From Derxia lacustris (GTDB lineage Bacteria; Pseudomonadota; Gammaproteobacteria; Burkholderiales; Burkholderiaceae_E): a stretch of DNA of 64,000 nucleotides. A program made the translations under genes and the position numbers. The stretch spans positions 62,001-126,000 of the forward strand of contig NZ_MUHU01000014.1 in the NCBI RefSeq assembly GCF_002105195.1. Direction: 5' to 3'. Positions 48,762 to 57,354 of this stretch are shown here, piece by piece; the stretch's first letter is position 1; each line of letters begins with the position of its first letter. The notes under the pieces are model-generated. The model was given only the letters and a program-made list of their open reading frames with translations, had not been told where the DNA came from and made no database searches.

Positions 48762-50984
48762 TGGTTCGTCCCCACGCGTGGGGAATGCCCTCGCGCGGCC
48801 CGGTGCCGTCCGTCACGTCCCGGTTCATCCCCACGCGCGTGGGAGCGCATGCTCAGTCCGCTCGGGAAGTCGACAAGGCGCGGTTCATCCCCACGCACGT
48901 GGGGAACGCAGGTCTTCGATCTTGGCGGTGAGTTCGTCGAACGGTTCATCCCACGCACGTGGGGAACGCGCCCGGAAGCCGAAGCCGAATGGCAAGACGT
49001 GCGGTTCATCCCCACGCACGTGGGGAACGCAACCGGTCCGAGAACAAGCGGCAGAAGGCGTTCGGTTCATCCCCACGCACGTGGGGAACGCGGCCGCCTG
49101 CGAGATGTAGGTCAGCGCGCAGTGCGGTTCATCCCCACGCACGTGGGGAACGCACTAGCAACCAAACCCGCGCCGGAATTGACCGCGGTTCATCCCCTCG
49201 CACGTGGGGAACGCTTCGAGCCGCCGGCCGAGCTCACGAGCAGCGGCGGTTCATCCCCACGCACGTGGGGAACGCGGCGCCAAAGCAGGCACCAAGATCG
49301 ACGATTTCGGTTCATCCCCACGCACGTGGGGAACGCAGGCGTTCCGGGACGCCAGCAGGCAGCGCGGGCGGTTCATCCCCACGCACGTGGGGAACGCCGC
49401 AGCACCGGGCGTGAGCGTCGCGCGCACGCCGGTTCATCCCCACGCACGTGGGGAACGCTCGAGCCCTGCAAATGCGTCCATCTCAGAACCCGGTTCATCC
49501 CCACGCACGTGGGGAACGCGCGTGAACACGCAGCTGATGCTGGTCGGCGCGCGGTTCATCCCCACGCACGTGGGGAACGCTGCCGGCGACCGGGCGGGCG
49601 CGTGATGTTCGCCGGTTCATCCCCACGCACGTGGGGAACGCGGATCGGCAGCCGGGGAATGGCTGTAAAGCGTCGGTTCATCCCCACGCACGTGGGGAAC
49701 GCTCATGCCGGGTGGCTCATGCCGCGCGTTGACTACGGTTCATCCCCACGCACGTGGGGAACGCTATTTCAATCGCAATTTGGATCGCTTCACTGCCGGT
49801 TCATCCCCACGCACGTGGGGAACGCGGCGATGCGCCGTCGACCATCGACCAGCCGCGCGGTTCATCCCCACGCACGTGGGGAACGCGGCGACGAACGGCA
49901 GCGCGCGATTCATGTTCACGGTTCATCCCCACGCACGTGGGGAACGCCCGGCCGCGCCCGGCATGCGTGACGAGCGTCACGGTTCATCCCCACGCACGTG
50001 GGGAACGCATGAGGGTCTGGCCGCGCTCGCCCGGCGGGGCCGGTTCATCCCCACGCACGTGGGGAACGCTCCTGCAATCGTTTGCAGCCCGGCCAGCGCA
50101 GCGGTTCATCCCCACGCACGTGGGGAACGCCGCAAGGTCGACGAGATCGAGGATGAGGCCCGCGGTTCATCCCCACGCACGTGGGGAACGCTGCTCGATG
50201 TCGGTCAGGCGCAGATACAGGCGCGGTTCATCCCCACGCACGTGGGGAACGCCGCGTGCCCAAGGAAAGCAAGACGCTCGCAGGCGGTTCATCCCCACGC
50301 ACGTGGGGAACGCGGCACTTGGACGTTCAGCAACTCCAGATCCGACGGTTCATCCCCACGCACGTGGGGAACGCACCCAGCAAGCGGCGCACCCGGGCGA
50401 CATGTTCGGTTCATCCCCACGCACGTGGGGAACGCCAATGGCAGGCCATAGGCTGCTCGAACGGGGTCGGTTCATCCCCACGCACGTGGGGAACGCCAGC
50501 GCGAAAGCGACGCGACCGACATGTTTGGCGGTTCATCCCCACGCACGTGGGGAACGCGACCGTGCGCATCGTGCCGCCACTCGCGGCCAGGGTTCATCCC
50601 CACGCCCGTGGGGAACGCCTGGCGCGGGCGGCACTCGAATCGCAGGGCGACGGTTCATCCCCACGCCCGTGGGGAACGCCGCCCAGGCTCGGCGATGTGC
50701 CAGTCGTGGCGCGGTTCATCCCCACGCCCGTGGGGAACGCAACAGCTTCTTCATCGATTTTTCCGAGCAGGACGGTTCATCCCCACGCCCGTGGGGAACG
50801 CATGCACCTCTATTTCGACAGCAACGAGATGGCCGGTTCATCCCCACGCCCGTGGGGAACGCGGTGTCGTTGATCTTCTTCGCGGCGTCGTGGGCGGTTC
50901 ATCCCCACGCCCGTGGGGAACGCGTCATGCGTGATGACCGCGACTACTGGCGCACCGGTTCATCCCCACGCCCGTGGGGAACGC
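48762..50984 (-). CRISPR. type I-E CRISPR array, 37 repeats and 36 spacers
   Basis: A 29-bp repeat begins CGGTTCATCCCC and ends GGGGAACGC on the plus strand, with CCCCACG/CGTGGGG forming a 7-bp stem. The transcribed form is the complement, starting GCGTTCCCC and ending GATGAACCG, so the array reads leftward away from cas2. Starts are 48762, 48821, 48881, 48942, 49002, 49063, 49125, then every 61 bases to 49674, and from 49736 every 61 to 50956. Spacers are 32 bases, with two of 33 (49092-49124 and 49703-49735). The two repeats farthest from the leader are degenerate, the fourth lacks one C, and the eighth has T for A. The seven repeats from 50590 on carry ACGCCCGT in place of ACGCACGT. Confidence 0.97.
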
Positions 50985-51057
50985 ACTAACCCTAACTCAC
51001 TGATTTTTAAAGCGCTTTCCACCTCCGAAATTTCCACCGAAAAATTCCGATGAAAAT
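50985..51057 (-). promoter_or_regulatory. CRISPR leader with IHF-like site
   Basis: An AT-rich 73-base stretch between the cas2 stop and the first repeat. On the transcribed strand AATCAGTGAGTTA (50993-51005) matches the IHF consensus WATCAANNNNTTR at all but one position and ends eight bases before the repeat, as in the E. coli type I-E leader where IHF is needed for spacer insertion. A further AT-rich patch lies at about 51001-51057. Confidence 0.65.
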
Positions 51058-52255
<1,198 letters not shown>

Positions 52256-52264
52256 GGTCGCGCG

Positions 52265-52966
52265 TCAGGCGGCAGGCCGCACCAGCAGCAGCCCGCAGCC
52301 AAACGCGCGCGCCGTGCCGATGCCCTCGGCCAGCGTGCGCGCGAAGGCGGCCGGCTCGGTCACGACCAGCTCGCCACTGAAATCCACCGACGAGAAGCTC
52401 AGCTCGCGCTCGGCGGTGCGGCGCTCGTGGCGGCCGTGCTGGGTGTAGGCATCGACGACCAGCGCCGCGCGGTCGAGCGCGAAGCCGCAGCGCTCGGCGC
52501 GCCGGTCGAGCCAGTGGCCGGCGGCATCGCTCACCAACTCGTAGAGCGGCGGGCGCTCGTCCTCGGGCAGATCGTCCCAACGCGCAAGGCCGCGCTCGGC
52601 GAGCAGCTTCTTCTTGGCTTCCATCACCACGTCGTGTCGGCTCGACTTGCCGTCGCGGCCGTGGCGCACGGTGGGATTGGCGCGCAGCTCGAAGGCGAGG
52701 CGGTCGCCGGCGCGCAGTTGCGGCGCGTAGTCGCGCACGCGCACCTCCCAGCCCGGGTCGGCGGCGCCGGGCGCGCGCTGCGACACCACGTAGTAGCGCG
52801 GCAGGCCGCCCACGTCGCGCCGGCGGTAGAGAAAGTCGCGCGGCGTGCCTTCGGGCGCAGCGAACAGGCGCCACAGCCACTGGTGCTCGGCATAGGGGCC
52901 GTCGAGACGCTGGCGCGCGGCTTCGCGCTCGCGGCCCTCGGCCGGCACGATCAGGCTGAAGAACAT
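52265..52966 (-). CDS. cas6e: crRNA endoribonuclease Cas6e (CasE/Cse3)
   Basis: A 233-residue Cas6e with two ferredoxin-like folds. H28 in YAEHQWLWRLF aligns with the catalytic His of E. coli CasE, and TPRDFLYRR follows as in that family. The C-terminal RAFGCGLLLVRPAA is the Gly-rich RNA-binding loop. It cuts the repeat hairpin to give crRNAs and stays in Cascade. Start ATG at 52966, two bases before the cas5 stop region. Confidence 0.93.
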   Translation of the reverse strand: MFFSLIVPAEGREREAARQRLDGPYAEHQWLWRLFAAPEGTPRDFLYRRRDVGGLPRYYVVSQRAPGAADPGWEVRVRDYAPQLRAGDRLAFELRANPTVRHGRDGKSSRHDVVMEAKKKLLAERGLARWDDLPEDERPPLYELVSDAAGHWLDRRAERCGFALDRAALVVDAYTQHGRHERRTAERELSFSSVDFSGELVVTEPAAFARTLAEGIGTARAFGCGLLLVRPAA

Positions 52967-52968
52967 GG

Positions 52969-53808
52969 TCAAGCCTCCGGATCGAGGATGGCGACATGCT
53001 CGGCGCGGTCGCCGAACAGCCAGCCGGTGCGGCGGATCACACGGTCCTTGCGCACGGTGGTCATGACCGAGGCGTCGGCCGCGTCGATGCCGGCGTTGGC
53101 GCCGTCGGCCCAGGCCAGCCGCGCGATGCTGCCGAGCGTCTCGTCGGCGGCGGGCGCAAAGCGCTGGCCACGCTCGGCGCGCGTCGCCTCGGTAACGCGT
53201 GCGACAACGGCGGCATGGCGCGCCCGGTAGTCCTCGAAGGCAGCGCGCGCCGATTCGGCCTCGATGACCTGGGGCCACAGCGGCGCGGCCGGTGGGCAGC
53301 TCTTGCGGCCGAGGTAGAGCACGAAGCGCGGCCGTCTCAGCACGGCAGCCAGCACCGCCAGCGGCCAGTGCACTTCTGCACGCGCTTGCAGCGCGACCAG
53401 ATAGCTCGCGTTCTGGCGGTAGTCGCGCGTGGACAGGATGGTCGTGAGGTCGCGCGACGGCAGCGCCAGTTCATCGCGCCGGCTGCGGTGCGGCCGGCCC
53501 TTGAGCGCGGCACGCGGCGGCACCTGGGCCGTGTGGTAGTCGCGCAGCAGGCTGCCGCCGGCCGGCGCACCGTGGCGGCCGAAGCCGTCGTCGGCCCTGG
53601 CCTCGGCCAGCACTGCGACGGTGAAGACATAGCCGTCGCGCAGCGCCGCATGCGCGGCCTCGTCCTCGCGCACGATGCCGAGCGCCGCGCCGAGCAGCCC
53701 GACCAGCGCCGACTGCGACGGATGCTCGGCCGTGCCGCGAAACTCGCCCACCGCCGGCTCGCCCCAGGACGCCAGCGGCGCCCGGAGCTGAAACACGAGA
53801 AAGTCCAT
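52969..53808 (-). CDS. cas5e: Cascade subunit Cas5e (CasD)
   Basis: A 279-residue Cas5e, longer than the E. coli protein (about 224), with the hallmark N-terminus MDFLVFQLRAPLASWGEPAVGEFRGTAEHPSQSALVGLLGAALG. It holds the 5' handle of the crRNA. It lies five bases after cas7 and two before cas6e; the operon is compact. Confidence 0.93.
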   Translation of the reverse strand: MDFLVFQLRAPLASWGEPAVGEFRGTAEHPSQSALVGLLGAALGIVREDEAAHAALRDGYVFTVAVLAEARADDGFGRHGAPAGGSLLRDYHTAQVPPRAALKGRPHRSRRDELALPSRDLTTILSTRDYRQNASYLVALQARAEVHWPLAVLAAVLRRPRFVLYLGRKSCPPAAPLWPQVIEAESARAAFEDYRARHAAVVARVTEATRAERGQRFAPAADETLGSIARLAWADGANAGIDAADASVMTTVRKDRVIRRTGWLFGDRAEHVAILDPEA

Positions 53809-53813
53809 CGCGC

Positions 53814-54881
53814 TCAGCCCGCGACGAAGGCGGCGAGGTCGGCGAGCGTGCCTGCGGGCGTCTCGACGTTCAGCGTGTAGCTGTCATCCGCGCAGGCGCC
53901 GTACACCGCGTCGAAGTTGCGCTTGCGCGTCTCGATGGCCGTGACGGCCTTGTCGAAGATGTCTTCGTCGGCCTGCGGCTTGACCGGCTTGAGAAAGGCC
54001 TGCACCAGCGAGCGCGGCTGCTGGTCGCCCTTCTCGGCCAGCACAAAGCCGGCATAGGCGCGCGAGGCGAAGCTGGCCTGCATGCCGGTCGGCGACACCT
54101 TGGTCACGGCGCTCACCAAGGCTTCGAGCGCGCGCTTGACCAGCGCTGCGTCGCCGCCGAGGTTCTGCGCCAGCAACTCGCGGTCGATGGCGATGTAGAG
54201 GTAGAACAGGCCCGCGCCATAGCCGCGCTCGCCGATGTGGCCGGCGCCCGAGTCGGTCTTGTTGAGGTCGTCGACCGCGCTGAAATAGTCGTCCTCCACC
54301 GCCGCGCGATGCACGGTGATGGCGTGCGCGACCTGCACGGCGGCATCCACGTTGAACTCGGGCGAGTCGGCCAGCATGCGGCCGAACATGGCGATGTCGA
54401 CCGCGCGGCGCGGCCGGCCGAGCAGCTTGAGTTCATCGGCGCTCGGCGCTTCCTTGCGCGCGACGAGCGTGGCGACCAGCGCGTCGATGGCTGCGATTTC
54501 CTCGGGGCTGAAATGCGCGAGCTGCTCGATGTCGAGATCGCCGAGCGGGTCCGCGTCCTTGTCCTTTTTCTCGGGCTTGAGCTTGCCGAACTGCTTGGCG
54601 ATGTCCTTGGCCCATTCGCGCGCCAGCTTGTCGCTCACGCCGCCCGCGACCAGCGCGGCGTACACGTCGCGGCCCTTGCGCTTGGTGCGCGTGCCGAGGC
54701 TGCCGGCCAGCTCCACCTCGAACACGTCCGAGGTGCGCCAGGCGCGCTTCTGGCTCTGCGACGAGATGCGCAGGCGCGTGGCATCGCCGAGCTGTGCGGT
54801 CTTGGGCCGACCGGTGTCGTCACGGTTGAGGTTGGACGGCGGATAGCTGGTGAGCAGATGGAGCTGGACGAAGCGGGACAT
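53814..54881 (-). CDS. cas7e: Cascade backbone subunit Cas7e (CasC/Cse4)
   Basis: A 355-residue Cas7e. FVQLHLLTSYPPSNLNRDDTGRPKTA and RLRISSQSQKRAWRTS are the family openings, and an acidic/Lys-rich loop (about 98-110) precedes FSPEEIAAIDAL. Six copies form the crRNA-binding filament. ATG at 54881 (MSRFVQLHLL) is chosen over a longer open frame that overlaps cse2 and cse1. Confidence 0.95.
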   Translation of the reverse strand: MSRFVQLHLLTSYPPSNLNRDDTGRPKTAQLGDATRLRISSQSQKRAWRTSDVFEVELAGSLGTRTKRKGRDVYAALVAGGVSDKLAREWAKDIAKQFGKLKPEKKDKDADPLGDLDIEQLAHFSPEEIAAIDALVATLVARKEAPSADELKLLGRPRRAVDIAMFGRMLADSPEFNVDAAVQVAHAITVHRAAVEDDYFSAVDDLNKTDSGAGHIGERGYGAGLFYLYIAIDRELLAQNLGGDAALVKRALEALVSAVTKVSPTGMQASFASRAYAGFVLAEKGDQQPRSLVQAFLKPVKPQADEDIFDKAVTAIETRKRNFDAVYGACADDSYTLNVETPAGTLADLAAFVAG

Positions 54882-54934
54882 GGCGCGGGGTTCCTGAATG
54901 CGGTGGTTGGGCTGCTGGCTGCGGAGCAAAAGAT

Positions 54935-55471
54935 TCATTCGCCGGACGGCTTCCAGTCGTACTGGTAGGCCCAGCGTTTCTGCGTCTGTTCGTTCCAGTT
55001 GTAGATGTCGTTGGCGAGGCTCATGACATCGACGGTGTCGCCCAGCAGCGGCAGCGCACGGCGCAGGCCGACGAACAGCGCGTCGAGGTCGGGCGCTTCG
55101 AGCAGGCGTGCAAAGCGCAGGTCGCTGACCGGATTGCGGTCGGCGCCGTCGGCGCGGCGGCTGGCGGCCTTGGGCAGCGTCAGGTCGTCGACCGAGGTGC
55201 CCACATGCGCCAGCAGCCCGACGGCGGCGGCGAGCCGGTCGCGGTCGGCCGCGAACCACGCCTCGCCGTCCTCGCGCGCGGCTTCCATCGAATGCAGCAC
55301 GCGCTGGAAGCCCGGCGCGAGCGCCACGGCGGTAAGGCTGCCGGCGCGGCGCAGCGCGGCGCGGTCGGCGCGCAGGCCGCCCGACACCTCGGGCGACGCC
55401 AGGCGCGTCCACCAGTCGAACAACACCTTGCCGGGGCCGTCGCCCCGAAGCAGCTTGGCGGGTCTGGACAT
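54935..55471 (-). CDS. cse2: Cascade small subunit Cse2 (CasB/Cas11)
   Basis: A 178-residue helical protein with FDWWTRLASP near the start and a C-terminal DVMSLANDIYNWNEQTQKRWAYQY typical of CasB. Two copies stabilise the R-loop in Cascade. It follows cse1 by nine bases. Confidence 0.92.
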   Translation of the reverse strand: MSRPAKLLRGDGPGKVLFDWWTRLASPEVSGGLRADRAALRRAGSLTAVALAPGFQRVLHSMEAAREDGEAWFAADRDRLAAAVGLLAHVGTSVDDLTLPKAASRRADGADRNPVSDLRFARLLEAPDLDALFVGLRRALPLLGDTVDVMSLANDIYNWNEQTQKRWAYQYDWKPSGE

Positions 55472-55480
55472 GCGTTCTCC

Positions 55481-57121
55481 TCAGGTGGCCTTGCGGGCAG
55501 TCTTGCGGGCGGGTTTGTTCTTGGGGGCGTCGGGCGGCGCGGGCAGCTTGAGCGCGTCGCGCAGCTTGGGTCCGTCGAGGTTGCGGCGCAGCTGCTCGTG
55601 CGCGGCCTTGATGCGTGCCGGGTTCTGCGCATGCACCGGCCCGGCACCGACGAATTCCTTGTCGAACAGCCGCAGCGCGGCCTGCCGCAACTGGCCGCGC
55701 CAGCCGCCGGTGCGTGCCACCGGATCCCAGTCGACGTTGTCGCGCGCGGCGGCAATGCGCTCGCGCAGCAGTGCATAGAAGCCCGGCTCGGTGCGGCTCC
55801 AGAAGCTGGCGTCGACGAAGCTGTAGTCGCCGCGCGCATCGCCGCTGAACCACGCGTCCTTCACCGCATTGCGCAGATAGCTGGCGGCCAGCTCGGCGCC
55901 GCCGACCCAGGCGCCGATGTCATGGCGCAGCGCCTCGCGTTCGCGCGGACCGCAGTCGCCGAGCGCGTAGAGCGGCATCACCGACTCGTACCAGCAGCGC
56001 GGCTTCATGTTGTCCATGTCGTAGCCGAAGGCCCACAGGCGCAGCTCGGTGCGGTGGTCGCGCTCGATGTTGTCCTCGAAGAAGGCCGACACCACGCGCG
56101 CGCTGCGCCGCACCTGCTTGTCGTTGTCGAGCCCGAGCACGAAGCCCTGCCAGTGCCGGTAGCCGATGCCGCCGGGCTGGGGATGCAGCGGCAGCCACTC
56201 GTCCTTCACCTGGTAGTAGGGCGACAGCGGGTGATCCCAGGCGCCCTTGTAGTTGAGGCCGTAGTTGCGCGTGACGTACTGGGCCACGAGCCGCTCGGAC
56301 GGCTCGCCGCAGAGATCGCAATTGCCCGGCTGCACGGCATCGAAATCGAGCCGGATGCGGCGCGGCATGGCCCAGTACACATGCAGCGGATGCACCTGCG
56401 CCGGGGCGAGCGCGCCGTCCTTGCTCTGGAGCCGCTCGATCGGCCCCAGCCACGGAAACAGCAGGATTTGCTCGGCGCAGTTGGCATCGCCGCCGACCTG
56501 ATTGAACAGCGGCACCGGCAGCAGGTTGAGACAGAGCGTTTGCCACAGGCTGGCGGGCCGGCCCGCCACCGGCGGCGGCAGCAGCACCGTGGTGAGCGGC
56601 CCGCCGCCGCGCAGCCCGGTGCGATGCCCGGCACCGCCCGACGGCGCATTGGTCTGCAAGGTGTAGAGCGCCAGCACCGCGCAATGCGGGCACAGCCGCT
56701 CGATGCGACCGCGCTTGGTGAAGTGATCGCCGTTGTTGCGCAGTGCGTTCTCGCCCGGCGAATCGATGAGCAGATTGGCGATCGCGACGGGCTCGCCATC
56801 CTTCGCGCGCAGGGCGTGATCCTGCATGAAGCGCGGGCCGTCGCCGTCGTAGACGAAGTGCGGCGCGAGCGGCGCGAACAGCGCCTTCAACGTGTCGGCG
56901 TCGGGCGGCGAGAGCAGCCACTGGCGCCATTCGCGGCGGTTCTGCGCCGTGGTGACGGTTTGCAGCAGCGCGATCCAGAACTGGAACAGCGCGGCGTTGA
57001 AGTCGGCGCGTGGCGCGTCGAAGGCGACGATGTCGGGCCGCGCCAGCTCGAACGCGGCGACGACATCGCGCCGGCCGTCGCTGAGGCGGACAGGAATCCA
57101 GCGTTCAAACAGAAGTGACAT
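55481..57121 (-). CDS. cse1: Cascade large subunit Cse1 (CasA/Cas8e)
   Basis: A 546-residue Cas8e that recognises the PAM and recruits Cas3. The start MSLLFERWIPVRLSDGRRD at 57121 matches the family; an in-frame ATG at 57181 would add 20 unrelated residues. CPHCAVLALYTLQ with CDLCGEPSERL suggests a zinc-type Cys cluster seen in related CasA proteins. It is first in the Cascade operon, 233 bases downstream of cas3. Confidence 0.93.
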   Translation of the reverse strand: MSLLFERWIPVRLSDGRRDVVAAFELARPDIVAFDAPRADFNAALFQFWIALLQTVTTAQNRREWRQWLLSPPDADTLKALFAPLAPHFVYDGDGPRFMQDHALRAKDGEPVAIANLLIDSPGENALRNNGDHFTKRGRIERLCPHCAVLALYTLQTNAPSGGAGHRTGLRGGGPLTTVLLPPPVAGRPASLWQTLCLNLLPVPLFNQVGGDANCAEQILLFPWLGPIERLQSKDGALAPAQVHPLHVYWAMPRRIRLDFDAVQPGNCDLCGEPSERLVAQYVTRNYGLNYKGAWDHPLSPYYQVKDEWLPLHPQPGGIGYRHWQGFVLGLDNDKQVRRSARVVSAFFEDNIERDHRTELRLWAFGYDMDNMKPRCWYESVMPLYALGDCGPREREALRHDIGAWVGGAELAASYLRNAVKDAWFSGDARGDYSFVDASFWSRTEPGFYALLRERIAAARDNVDWDPVARTGGWRGQLRQAALRLFDKEFVGAGPVHAQNPARIKAAHEQLRRNLDGPKLRDALKLPAPPDAPKNKPARKTARKAT

Positions 57122-57354
57122 GCGGGTGGCGCTCCGGGTGACTTGGCGCCGGCTGGAGGTCAGTGGCGCCTCCGCATTCAAATTTTCAAAGATTGTTTTG
57201 GATAGTGTTGTTCAAGATTTGTCCGAGAACTGCACCACGAATCGGAGGCGAAGAGCGCCGCAAAACCCGCGTGCGACACTCGGCCGGCGTTCTCCATCGT
57301 CATGGAGATGAACCGATTGTCTTGGTCAGCGCGGCATCGGTCCCGCACCGTTCC
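57122..57354 (-). promoter_or_regulatory. AT-rich cas3-cse1 intergenic region
   Basis: A 233-base gap, with an AT-rich patch at about 57175-57235 unlike the flanking 70% GC genes. By analogy with E. coli, where the Cascade promoter sits between cas3 and casA and is silenced by H-NS, this is the probable Cascade promoter. No specific -10/-35 pair is convincing. Confidence 0.45.

Noticed and set aside
48513..50989. Several long overlapping plus-strand open frames full of repeated HPHARGER- or [12 protein letters not shown] peptides
   Set aside because: They are translations of the 29-base CRISPR repeat in different frames and have no independent coding evidence.
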